Positions 24,635 to 32,213 of a DNA stretch of 36,922 nucleotides are shown one piece after another (the stretch's first letter is position 1; the number at the start of each line of letters is the position of its first letter). The DNA is taken from assembly GCA_030824575.1 (NCBI GenBank), contig JAVBXL010000073.1:1-36922 (forward strand), given 5' to 3'. Below the pieces are notes generated by a model, which was not told the DNA's origin, did no database searches, and saw nothing but the letters and a program-made list of their open reading frames with translations. Both the position numbers and the translations under genes were made by a program. Origin of the DNA: a bacterium (GTDB taxonomy: Bacteria > Pseudomonadota > Alphaproteobacteria > Sphingomonadales > Sphingomonadaceae).

Positions 24635-25330
24635 ATGATCGCCGACAAGCCTGCCACATCGCCGCTCCCCTGGCTCCTCCTGCTCCTCTCCGTCACGACC
24701 GGGCTGGTCGATGCCATATCGGTACTCGGCCTTGGAAAAGTTTTCACGGCGAACATGACCGGCAACGTCGTCTTCCTCGGTTTCGCCGCCAGCGGCGCAC
24801 CGGGGTTCAAGATCGCGCCTTATGTGTTCGCCATCGCGTCATTCATGGCCGGCGCGCTGATCGCCGGGCGCGTTGGCAAGCGCCATGCAGGCTCGCCCCT
24901 TCGCCGCTGGCTGCTCATCGCGGCTTCGGTCGAAGCCAGTCTCCTCTGGATCGCAGCTGGTGTCGCCGTCGGGTTCGACGTGGCCACGCAGATGCCCGGT
25001 ACGAGCGTCTATATCATCATCACGCTGACCGGCCTCGCCATGGGCTTCCGCAACGCGACCATCCGCCAGCTCAAAGTGCCGGACCTCACCACGACGGTCC
25101 TCACCCTCACGATCACTGGGCTCGCCGCCGATTCAAGCGTCGCTGGCGGTTCCAACCCTAACTGGGCACGCCGTATTGGTAGCGTGACCGCCATCTTCCT
25201 GGGTGCGGCCATCGGTGCCTATCTCGTCACCCATGGTGGGCTGGTCGCTCCGCTCATCCTCGCTGGCGGGCTGATCTTCGCCGGCACGCTCGCCTGCACG
25301 CTGCACCCAGCCGCCAGTAAGCCCCTCTAA
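24635..25330 (+). CDS. DUF1275 (YoaK-like) membrane protein
   Basis: A 231-residue membrane protein of the DUF1275/YoaK family, with six predicted helices. Conserved pieces are VTTGLVDAISVLGLGKVFTA and ANMTGNVVFLGFA in the N-terminal half, then TGLAMGFRNATIRQLKVPDL and TTTVLTLTITGLAADSS. The family is thought to be a transporter type, but no substrate is established. A GGAG ribosome site precedes the ATG. Its stop overlaps the stop of the convergent TMEM175 gene (shared CTAA), so no terminator fits between them. Confidence 0.88.
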   Translation: MIADKPATSPLPWLLLLLSVTTGLVDAISVLGLGKVFTANMTGNVVFLGFAASGAPGFKIAPYVFAIASFMAGALIAGRVGKRHAGSPLRRWLLIAASVEASLLWIAAGVAVGFDVATQMPGTSVYIIITLTGLAMGFRNATIRQLKVPDLTTTVLTLTITGLAADSSVAGGSNPNWARRIGSVTAIFLGAAIGAYLVTHGGLVAPLILAGGLIFAGTLACTLHPAASKPL

Positions 25331-25938
25331 TCCTCCAGTTCGCGCTCGATCCGGCGGTCGGGCGCGAGCCAGAACGCCAGCACCGCAACATAAAGAATGA
25401 TCGCCACCGGCCGGGCGAAAAAGGCGGCGGGCACGGCAACTGCGTAAAGAGCAAGACTGATCTTGCCTTTCCAATCGCGACCGATGGCCCTCCCGATCGC
25501 CGACTGACGGCCATTGCAGGCGATGATCGACCGCTCGGTGAGTTCATAGCCGATCGCTGCCATCCCCAGCACGACGCCATAGGACGCTGTCGCCATGGCC
25601 GAGAAGCTGCTGGCATCGAGCCAGCGGATGACGAAGGGTACGAGCGAGAGCCAGAACAGCAGGAAGAGGTTCGCCCACAGCACGCGACCGTCAATCCGCT
25701 GGGTCGCCTGCATCAGGTGATGATGATTGTTCCAATAGAGCCCGACGTTGATGAAGGACAGAATATAGGCGAGCAGGATCGGCATGCTGTCCGACAGTGC
25801 TTCAAGCGTTCCATCCTGCGGCACCTTCAGCTCGAGCACCATTATCGTGATGATGATCGCGACTACGCCATCGGTGAAGGCTTCCAGTCGGCCCGACCGC
25901 ATGCCGCGCTTTGGTCTGCCCTCGGCTTGATCAGACAT
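25327..25938 (-). CDS. TMEM175/DUF1211-like potassium-channel-type membrane protein
   Basis: A 203-residue membrane protein of the bacterial TMEM175 (DUF1211) family, with about five to six helices. The selectivity-helix signature is visible at the start: RLEAFTDGVVAIIITIMVLEL (R-x3-F-[ST]DGV-x-AI). Next come NVGLYWNNHHHLM and LSLVPFVIRW, both family-typical. Bacterial members form potassium-permeable channels. I chose the ATG at 25938, which overlaps the LysR stop by eight bases, so it is translated from the LysR transcript. A longer frame upstream lies inside the LysR gene. Confidence 0.85.
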   Translation of the reverse strand: MSDQAEGRPKRGMRSGRLEAFTDGVVAIIITIMVLELKVPQDGTLEALSDSMPILLAYILSFINVGLYWNNHHHLMQATQRIDGRVLWANLFLLFWLSLVPFVIRWLDASSFSAMATASYGVVLGMAAIGYELTERSIIACNGRQSAIGRAIGRDWKGKISLALYAVAVPAAFFARPVAIILYVAVLAFWLAPDRRIERELED

Positions 25939-26860
25939 CGCCCATGCCCTCCAGTTCCTTATCGTTCGCACCCAGCGCGACAAATTGATTGAGTAGCCAG
26001 GAGGCGGCAGGTCCAGGTGGAGCGTCCCGGCGCCAGACACCTGCAAAGCGGTAGGTTCCGCCGATGTGATCCGGCATCACGAGACGGACCAACGTGCCAT
26101 CAACAAGGTCGGGCTCGATCATCGGCAGCGGCATGTTGCCCCACCCAATCCCTTCGCGCAGCAGCGCGTGCTTCGCGCCCAGGTCTGCCAGACGCCACGT
26201 CTTGGGGCTCATGACTGAGTAATCCTGCCCCTCGGTAAAGCGCGAGCGATCCGTCAGCACCAACTGGGTATGCTCGCGACCGGCGCCGGGAGGGATGCGT
26301 TCCAGCCGGCCAAGCGGATGATCGGGTGCGGCGACCGGCACCATAAGGACCGAACCGGCGGCAATGCACTCGACGCCCTCCACGCCGGCCGCCAGCGGCC
26401 CGGAAATGCCGATGGCCGCGCCCCGATCCAGCACCATGGCGGTGATCGCGCCGAGTGCTTCGACGTGCAGGCGAAGCTGGACCGTTGGAAACTCGGTTGC
26501 GAAATTGCGCAGGACTTTTCCTAGCCGCTCGGAGGGCACCATGACGTCAACCGCCAGGTCGACCTCTGCCTCAAGACCTTCCAGCAAGCCCTTAACCTTC
26601 GCGCGCAGTCCATCGAAGCCATGCGATATGCTGCGCGCCTCCGCGAGCAAGGCGCGTCCCTCGACGGTCAACTGGGGCTTACGCGTGCCCTCCCGGTCGA
26701 ATAGCGTCAGCCCGAGCTGTGCTTCCAGATTGGCAATACCATAGCTGATCACCGACACGGCGCGATTGAGCTTCCGCGCGGCGGCCGCGAAGCTGCCGAG
26801 ATCAACGATGGTGAGGAAAATCCGAAGCTGGTCGAAGGTCGGGGTGCCGGGTGAATTCAT
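25931..26860 (-). CDS. LysR-family regulator, likely controller of the 17.9-27.7 kb set
   Basis: A 309-residue LysR-type regulator. The DNA-binding part reads FDQLRIFLTIVDLGSFAAAARKL, with the recognition helix in NRAVSVISYGIANLEAQLG, then LTVEGRALLAEARSIS. An alpha/beta effector domain follows. I chose the ATG at 26860. A GAGAAAG ribosome site precedes it and falls inside operator copy 4, so the regulator probably represses or tunes itself. Three more copies of the same palindrome precede neighbouring operons, which strongly suggests this protein as their controller. TMEM175 follows on the same transcript, and the pirin gene is divergent. The ligand is unknown. Confidence 0.88.
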   Translation of the reverse strand: MNSPGTPTFDQLRIFLTIVDLGSFAAAARKLNRAVSVISYGIANLEAQLGLTLFDREGTRKPQLTVEGRALLAEARSISHGFDGLRAKVKGLLEGLEAEVDLAVDVMVPSERLGKVLRNFATEFPTVQLRLHVEALGAITAMVLDRGAAIGISGPLAAGVEGVECIAAGSVLMVPVAAPDHPLGRLERIPPGAGREHTQLVLTDRSRFTEGQDYSVMSPKTWRLADLGAKHALLREGIGWGNMPLPMIEPDLVDGTLVRLVMPDHIGGTYRFAGVWRRDAPPGPAASWLLNQFVALGANDKELEGMGDV

Positions 26861-26879
26861 TGTTCTACTTTCTCGAACG
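26861..26879. promoter_or_regulatory. 19-bp palindromic operator, copy 4, at the LysR start
   Basis: TGTTCTACTTTCTCGAACG fits YGTTC-N9-GAACG. It directly abuts the LysR ATG (26860) and contains its ribosome site on the minus strand. On the other side it is 93 bases before the pirin ATG. This divergent position is typical of an autoregulated LysR site that also drives the opposite gene. Confidence 0.7.
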
Positions 26880-26971
26880 AATACACCGGATTTATGTATC
26901 TGCTTCGAAGTTATCGCAAGACGTAAAAGACATCCAACGACAGCCCGACGCTGTTCGAAAGGAGACATCAC

Positions 26972-27670
26972 ATGATCGAAGTTCGCCCATTCGCAGACCT
27001 TGGCGGTGCCAACCACGGCTGGCTCGACGCCAAGCATCACTTTTCGTTCGGCGGCTATCACGATCCGGCGCGTATGAGCTGGGGCAACCTGCGTGTCTGG
27101 AATGACGACACAATCGCGCCCAAAACCGGCTTCCCGCCGCACCCGCACCGCGACATGGAGATCATCACCTATGTCCGCGAAGGGGCCATCACGCACGAGG
27201 ACAGCCTAGGCAATAAGGGCCGGACCGAGGCCGGTGATGTTCAGGTGATGAGCGCTGGATCCGGCGTGCGTCACTCCGAGTATAATCTGGAGGATGTAAC
27301 GACCAAGATCTTCCAAATCTGGATCGTGCCTACGAAGAACGGCGATGCTCCGAGCTGGGGTGCCCGTCCCTTTCCCAAAGGCGATCGGACTGGCCATTTC
27401 GTCACGCTGGCATCCGGCTACGAGAAGGATAATGACGCGCTACCAATCCGCACGGATGCCCGGATTGTCGCAGCAACGCTGAGAGCCGGCGAAAGCGCCG
27501 AATATCCGATCGGCAAGGACCGCAAGGCGTATCTTGTCCCCGCCACAGGCGCGATCAGGATCGATGACGTACAGGTCAACGCCCGTGACGGTGCCGCGAT
27601 CACGGATGTCGATGTCATTCGTGTAACCGCAGTCGAGGACAGCGAAATTGTCATGGTCGACGCTGCCTGA
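26972..27670 (+). CDS. Pirin-family bicupin protein
   Basis: A 232-residue pirin, close in pattern to YhaK/quercetin-dioxygenase-like bicupins. The metal ligands are in PPHPHRDMEIITYV (His57, His59) and GSGVRHSEYN (His101, Glu103), all in the N-terminal cupin. The C-terminal cupin is degenerate, as usual. The protein may act as an oxygenase or as a redox-sensing regulator. The AAGGAGA ribosome site is strong. It is divergent from the LysR, with operator copy 4 between them, and a terminator follows. Confidence 0.92.
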   Translation: MIEVRPFADLGGANHGWLDAKHHFSFGGYHDPARMSWGNLRVWNDDTIAPKTGFPPHPHRDMEIITYVREGAITHEDSLGNKGRTEAGDVQVMSAGSGVRHSEYNLEDVTTKIFQIWIVPTKNGDAPSWGARPFPKGDRTGHFVTLASGYEKDNDALPIRTDARIVAATLRAGESAEYPIGKDRKAYLVPATGAIRIDDVQVNARDGAAITDVDVIRVTAVEDSEIVMVDAA

Positions 27671-27678
27671 AAAAGGTT

Positions 27679-27707
27679 CTGGGAGGGCTGATTGCTCTCC
27701 CAGTTTT
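27679..27707 (+). terminator. Rho-independent terminator after the pirin gene
   Basis: CTGGGAGGGC and GCTCTCCCAG form a ten-pair stem with one G-U pair and a five-base loop (TGATT), followed by TTTT. It starts eight bases after the pirin stop, so it closes the transcription unit. Confidence 0.85.
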
Positions 27708-27888
27708 CCCGGCGTCAGACCAATCGATAAACATATGAGCGCCAAAGGGTCCGTTGTGGTAATTGCGCTTGCGGTGCGTGATGCATATTATTCGCCAGAG
27801 CAACGCCTCCGATGCGCTCCGCGTTCGAAGGTCGCCCTAAAGGCGAAGCAGTCGTTAAGGCATTACATTACTGCCCGAAACTCTGTTT

Positions 27889-28080
27889 TTATAACTCATC
27901 ATTGTCCGATTTTTCTTCAATCAGTCGAGCGGCTTCAAGCAGACTTTTGCCGGTTTCCGATGCGGCATAAGCCGTCATGGTGACGGCTATGCCATCCGGC
28001 CCGTCGAGCAGGACAAGTCCTTCCTCCACGCTCGCCTTGCCTGGCAGGGATTGAATGCCGGAATCTTCTGGCGAAATCAT
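27889..28080 (-). CDS. Small protein coupled to a Crp/Fnr regulator, unknown function
   Basis: A 63-residue acidic protein: MISPEDSGIQSLPGKASVEE, then GLVLLDGPDGIAVTMTAYAAS and an acidic-basic tail ending EKSDNDEL. I do not recognise its family. It has no signal peptide or membrane helix. Its ATG overlaps the stop of the upstream Crp/Fnr-type gene (ATGA), so it is translated with that regulator and may be a partner of it. Small proteins in this position could be chance frames, but the overlap and sensible composition support a real gene. Confidence 0.6.
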   Translation of the reverse strand: MISPEDSGIQSLPGKASVEEGLVLLDGPDGIAVTMTAYAASETGKSLLEAARLIEEKSDNDEL

Positions 28081-28823
28081 GCTAATAGCCTTTCGATGTC
28101 CGGACGACCGGATTTACTTTCGATGTAGAGATATGCGGGATTGAACTGCCCCCTACGGGCCAGGCCCTGCACGTCGAGAATTTCCACGAGCGATGAGCGA
28201 AAAATGCACAATCGCTCCTCCCGCAACTGCCGCAGCACGCGATTAGCGTGGACACTCGTTATACCACAGACTTCCGAAATATCTGCTTGCGTTATCCCCA
28301 GGGCAAAGCGCGTGCCGTCACTCAGACCGGCTGAAACCAAGCGGGCATTGGTTTCGGACAGGAAATGCGCGACGCGCCCGACCGCATCTAGCCGCCCCAG
28401 GCGGAATAGCCATGCCCTGTGCATCGCCGCGTCGAGGAGCGTGGAAAACCACAGCTTGCGCGTGAGTTCGGGCATGGCCGCATTGATCTCGTCCAGCGCT
28501 TTGTGGGGGATAACTGCAATCGTTGCAGCGGTCAGGCTGGCAACGTCATGATCCAATATCTTGAGCGGATAGGCGTGCAAGTCCAGAAAATCTCCCGGCA
28601 CTTGTACGGCGACGAGTTGCCGCATTCCTTCACGGTCGTCGAGATAGCGACACATGAAGCCTTCCAGAAGCAACATGCTTACGGACAGGGTTTCGCCAGC
28701 CTGCACGACAGTCTTGCGTGCCTCTATCGTCCGTATCTCGAAAATGGCTTTTTCCAGAACAGCCCGCTCATGAACATCCAGCTCGACGCCACGACGATCC
28801 CTGAGAAATTTGTCCGTAAACAA
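28077..28823 (-). CDS. Crp/Fnr-family regulator without Fe-S cysteines
   Basis: A 248-residue Crp/Fnr-type regulator. The beta-roll sensor domain runs from about residue 20 to 120 (VVQAGETLSVSMLLLEGFMCRY, then VQVPGDFLDLHAYPL). The helix-turn-helix is GITQADISEVCGITSVHANRVLRQL, with an H-x-NR pattern in place of E-xx-SR, so it probably does not bind standard FNR boxes. The N-terminal cysteine cluster of Fnr is absent. The start is TTG at 28823, with GAAGGG six bases upstream. No in-frame ATG lies nearby. It precedes the small protein gene and is divergent from the catalase gene. The signal is unknown. Confidence 0.82.
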   Translation of the reverse strand: MFTDKFLRDRRGVELDVHERAVLEKAIFEIRTIEARKTVVQAGETLSVSMLLLEGFMCRYLDDREGMRQLVAVQVPGDFLDLHAYPLKILDHDVASLTAATIAVIPHKALDEINAAMPELTRKLWFSTLLDAAMHRAWLFRLGRLDAVGRVAHFLSETNARLVSAGLSDGTRFALGITQADISEVCGITSVHANRVLRQLREERLCIFRSSLVEILDVQGLARRGQFNPAYLYIESKSGRPDIERLLA

Positions 28824-28898
28824 TAGAGGCCCTTCATAGTGAAATGACTTGATTTTGAAATACAGAAACGGCCCGTGACGACGCCGTATCCGGCCGCC

Positions 28899-28924
28899 GG
28901 AAATAAATCGCTATGATGCACGTT
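28899..28924 (+). promoter_or_regulatory. Possible EcfG-type general-stress promoter before katE
   Basis: GGAAA, a 17-base spacer, then CGTT. The alphaproteobacterial EcfG (general stress sigma factor) consensus is GGAAC-N16/17-CGTT, so one base differs. It lies 160 bases upstream of the catalase ATG and on the same strand. Catalases are frequent EcfG targets. The mismatch and long leader keep confidence low. Confidence 0.35.
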
Positions 28925-29083
28925 AGTTTTGCGAGCGCCTCGGCAACTTGCTGAAGAGCGGTGGGTTATCTCTCCAAATGCTGCGGGTTTGCTCTGATGA
29001 CCGGGGACTCGCATTTTCATTGATCATCGCTCCCTATGTGCTGGCCCTGCGTCCGGCACATCTCTCGTGCATTAGGATGCCCC

Positions 29084-30055
29084 ATGGCCAAGTCCCCTTC
29101 GACTGTCGGTAAAGCCTCCGAGGCACCCAAAAAGTCTCCCTCACCCGCGCCTGGCGAAATTATCTCGAACAGCTTTGCCGGACCGCAGGCAGAAGGTGGC
29201 GAAACGCATCAGTTTGCTGGAGGGGACGTCGCAATCTTGACGACGGCGCATGGCATACCGGTCGCCGATGATCAGAACAGCCTGAAACTAGGGGCGCGTG
29301 GGCCCATTTTGCTTGAGGATTCCCATTTCCGCGAAAAAATGTTCCATTTCGACCATGAACGCATCCCCGAGCGCGTCGTCCACGCCCGCGGCTATGGTGC
29401 GCATGGCTATTTCGAACTGACGGAATCCCTGAGCGACGTCACCCGCACGGATGTGCTTCAGCGGGTTGGCGGGCTTGGCCTCCCCTTGCCCGATCCTGCG
29501 CAGGCCGCGCGGCCGACGATGATGGACCTGTCGCCGTCCGATGCGCTGAGCATCCTCAAGAACGGACCGGACAGCTTCAAGGGGCGCAAGCTCGGCATCC
29601 TGATGACCGACGGTGCCGATGCCGCCATCTTCAACGCGCTGGTTAAGGCGGTGGAAAAGGAAGGCGCGGTTTACGAGGTAGTCGCGCCCAAGATCGGCGG
29701 CGTGACCCTGTCGGATGGCACGGCGGTTGCGGCCAAACAGAAGATTGACGGCGGTCCCTCTGTTCTGTTCGACGCCGTTGCTGTAGTGGCGTCGGAAGAA
29801 GGCGCTGCGCTGCTGGCAATCGACGCGGCCGCCAAGGACTTCGTCACAGACGCCTTTGCGCATTGCAAATATATCGGCCTGACCGCCGAGGCGCAGGCCC
29901 TGTTTGAAAAGGCTGGAATAGCCGATGATCTGGACGAAGCCTGCCTGCCGCTGGCGACGGTCAAGGACGCCGGCGCTTTCATCGCCGCCTGCCGCGCGTT
30001 GCGCCACTGGCCACGCGAATTGGCGGTCGATCCGGACGCCCAGCCCGCCGCCTGA
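29084..30055 (+). CDS. katE: KatE-type catalase with a large internal deletion
   Basis: A 323-residue frame with both ends of a large-subunit (clade 2, HPII-like) catalase but not its middle. Residues 1 to about 125 match the catalase start: [20 protein letters not shown], then [20 protein letters not shown] and [14 protein letters not shown], including the active-site histidine region. At about residue 125 ([12 protein letters not shown]) it jumps directly to the extra C-terminal flavodoxin/DJ-1-like domain ([20 protein letters not shown] onward). The core with the catalytic asparagine and the heme-ligating tyrosine (normally R-x-F-x-Y-x-D-T) is missing: roughly 370-420 residues compared with a normal 700-750-residue enzyme. 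The deletion is in frame and both remnants stay open, so a fusion protein could be made, but it should not be a working catalase. ATG at 29084 has AGGA upstream. Confidence 0.85.
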   Translation: MAKSPSTVGKASEAPKKSPSPAPGEIISNSFAGPQAEGGETHQFAGGDVAILTTAHGIPVADDQNSLKLGARGPILLEDSHFREKMFHFDHERIPERVVHARGYGAHGYFELTESLSDVTRTDVLQRVGGLGLPLPDPAQAARPTMMDLSPSDALSILKNGPDSFKGRKLGILMTDGADAAIFNALVKAVEKEGAVYEVVAPKIGGVTLSDGTAVAAKQKIDGGPSVLFDAVAVVASEEGAALLAIDAAAKDFVTDAFAHCKYIGLTAEAQALFEKAGIADDLDEACLPLATVKDAGAFIAACRALRHWPRELAVDPDAQPAA

Positions 30056-30081
30056 TCGCGGGCTTTCAACGTCAACCTATG

Positions 30082-30102
30082 GGGATGGCCTCGCGCCATC
30101 CC
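30082..30102. repeat. Hairpin between katE and the glycosyltransferase operon
   Basis: GGGATGGC and GCCATCCC pair perfectly over eight bases with loop CTCGC, between the katE stop (30055) and the first glycosyltransferase ATG (30131). There is no T-run, so it is not a standard terminator. It may be a processing or attenuation structure. Confidence 0.5.
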
Positions 30103-30130
30103 AGTCACGCGCATGACAGGATCATACTCA

Positions 30131-31285
30131 ATGCGGATCGGCATTATCGCCCATCTCAAACATCCGATTGCCGAACCCTTTGCCGGTGGGCTGGAGATGC
30201 ATACGCATTTGCTGGCGCGATCGCTGCGGGATCGTGGCCATGCGGTCACTCTGTTCGCCTCGTCCCGATCGGAACCGGGGATCGGCCTGGAAGCGATCTG
30301 CACCGAAACAGCGATCCAGACGGTAGGTACGACAGAGGCGAGCGACGTGCCCTTCTTTCGTGAGCATCACGCCTATCTCAGCCTGATGACCGACCTGCGC
30401 CATCGCGATTTCGACATCATCCACAATAATTCGCTGCATTATCTGCCCGTCGCGATGGCTGACAGCCTGCCCATGCCGATGGTGACGACGCTGCACACGC
30501 CGCCCTTTTGCTGGCTGGAAAGCGGCATCCGCCTCTGTGCTGCGCGCAACCACAGTTTCGTCGCCGTGTCCCGCTCGGTTGCCGCTCTTTGGAACCATGT
30601 AACCCATAGCGATGCGGTGATATGGAACGGCATTGACCTGCAAAAATTTGCTTTCCATCCCCAAGCTGACGCCGATCCCTACCTTGTCTGGTACGGCCGC
30701 ATCGTTCCTGAAAAGGGACTGCATCTGGCGATCGCGGCGGCCCGGCAGGTGGGCCTGCCGCTCAGGATTGCCGGGCCAATCCTGGACGAGGACTATTACC
30801 GGACGCAAATCGCGCCCGCGCTGGGCAAGGATGTCACCCATGTCGGGCATCTCGCGCATCAGGCACTGGCCCGGCTCGTCGGCGGCGCACGGGCCTTTCT
30901 CTGCACGCCCATGTGGGATGAACCTTATGGCTTGGTCGTGGCCGAAGCGCTCGCCTGTGGCGTGCCGGTCGCAGCTTTTGCACGCGGGGCGATCCCGGAA
31001 ATATTGGATGCTGGGTGCGGCGTCCTCGCGACTCCGGACGATGTGGCGTCGCTCACCAAAGCGGCCCTGTCGGCGCTGGCGCTGGACCGCCGCGCGTGCC
31101 GGACCAGAGCGGAACAGATGTGCGATGCCGACCGCATGGTCGATAATTATGAGGCGCTCTATCTGCGCCAGATCGACAGGGCGGCGGCACCCGCCCGGAA
31201 CGACCGTACAGCATCGATCCACCTGATGCCGTCGACGCTCCCGTCCCATGCGTCGCTTGACACAAGATCGGCCTCTCATGGCTGA
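30131..31285 (+). CDS. GT4-family glycosyltransferase
   Basis: A 384-residue GT-B glycosyltransferase of family GT4. The N-terminal domain starts MRIGIIAHLKHPIAEPFAGG and has GGLEMHTHLLARSL, the acceptor loop of this family. The C-terminal domain has WNGIDLQKF, then YGRIVPEKGLHLAI, and the donor-site E-x7-E in WDEPYGLVVAEALACGVPVA. The last 45 residues are low-complexity and basic, probably not part of the fold. I chose ATG 30131 (MRIG). An ATG six codons earlier is possible. It is the first of seven overlapping genes. The stop overlaps the next gene by eight bases. The sugar is unknown. Confidence 0.9.
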   Translation: MRIGIIAHLKHPIAEPFAGGLEMHTHLLARSLRDRGHAVTLFASSRSEPGIGLEAICTETAIQTVGTTEASDVPFFREHHAYLSLMTDLRHRDFDIIHNNSLHYLPVAMADSLPMPMVTTLHTPPFCWLESGIRLCAARNHSFVAVSRSVAALWNHVTHSDAVIWNGIDLQKFAFHPQADADPYLVWYGRIVPEKGLHLAIAAARQVGLPLRIAGPILDEDYYRTQIAPALGKDVTHVGHLAHQALARLVGGARAFLCTPMWDEPYGLVVAEALACGVPVAAFARGAIPEILDAGCGVLATPDDVASLTKAALSALALDRRACRTRAEQMCDADRMVDNYEALYLRQIDRAAAPARNDRTASIHLMPSTLPSHASLDTRSASHG

Positions 31286-32213
31286 CCCCAACCCAATGAC
31301 CCTGTGCGTCTGCGTCCCCGCGCGGAACGAGGCGGCGCGATTGCCGACATTGCTCGACGCGCTGGCGATGCAGCACTGGCCCGGTCCGATTCCTGTTGCG
31401 ATCGCGATCAACAACAGCACGGACGACAGCCGGGCTGTGGTCGAATCGGCCCGCGTCCGCTACGCTAAACGGCTGGCCGTCCACATCAGCGAACGCACCT
31501 TCGCGCCAGGCCTCGCCCACGCCGGATCAGCCCGTCGGCTGGCGATGGATACGGGCCTTGGCCTGCTGCCCGCGCTGGACGGCGCAGCCCTTGTGAGCAC
31601 GGACGCCGATAGCCGACCGCCGATGGACTGGTTGCGCAATATCGCTGCTGCCTTCGCGCGCGGGGCCGACATGGTTGGTGGCCGGATCGATATCGATGTC
31701 GACGAACCGTTGCCGCCTCGGGTGCATCGCTTGCGCACGGCATGGGACCGATATTGGGCGGAAGTCCGTGCCATTGAGGATGCGATCGATCCTCTCCCTT
31801 GGGACGCAGCGCCGCGCCATGGCGATCATACCGGCGCGTCGCTCGCCATCCGGGCAGAGCTTTATCTGGCCTGCGGTGGTGTGCCGGCCATAGCGAGCGG
31901 AGAGGATCGCGCGCTGGTTGCAGCGGCGTTGGCGCAGGGCGCGCGCCTTGTTCATCCCGCTGCGGTTTACACTCGCGTTTCGCCGCGCCTGGAGGGACGC
32001 GCGGAAGGGGGCATGGCGATCGCGATGCAGACATTGTTCGCCAGCGCCCAAGCGGACGCTGCGCCCATGGCTCCAGCCTTCACCCATTGGCGCGAGCGTG
32101 CGCACTGGCGCAAGCAATTGCGTGCGCAGTCTGATGGCGCTGCTTTGATCGCCCGGCGGGAACCGCTGTTGCCCCCGATGCCGCATGACATGATGCTGGA
32201 CCTCCAGCCATGA
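31278..32213 (+). CDS. GT2-family glycosyltransferase
   Basis: A 311-residue GT-A glycosyltransferase. It opens MTLCVCVPARNEAARLPTLL, then AIAINNSTDDSRAVV, and the metal-binding DxD in ALVSTDADSRPPMDWL. An acceptor-side segment GASLAIRAELYLACGGVP with SGEDRALVAAAL follows, as in GT2 enzymes. No membrane helices are visible, so it is soluble or peripheral. I chose ATG 31278, which overlaps the GT4 stop by eight bases. Its stop overlaps the next gene (ATGA). The donor and acceptor are unknown. Confidence 0.85.
   Translation: MADPNPMTLCVCVPARNEAARLPTLLDALAMQHWPGPIPVAIAINNSTDDSRAVVESARVRYAKRLAVHISERTFAPGLAHAGSARRLAMDTGLGLLPALDGAALVSTDADSRPPMDWLRNIAAAFARGADMVGGRIDIDVDEPLPPRVHRLRTAWDRYWAEVRAIEDAIDPLPWDAAPRHGDHTGASLAIRAELYLACGGVPAIASGEDRALVAAALAQGARLVHPAAVYTRVSPRLEGRAEGGMAIAMQTLFASAQADAAPMAPAFTHWRERAHWRKQLRAQSDGAALIARREPLLPPMPHDMMLDLQP

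Noticed and set aside
30128..31420. 430-codon minus-strand open frame opposite the GT4 gene
   Set aside because: The plus strand encodes a clear glycosyltransferase. The reverse frame lacks motifs and crosses a gene boundary.
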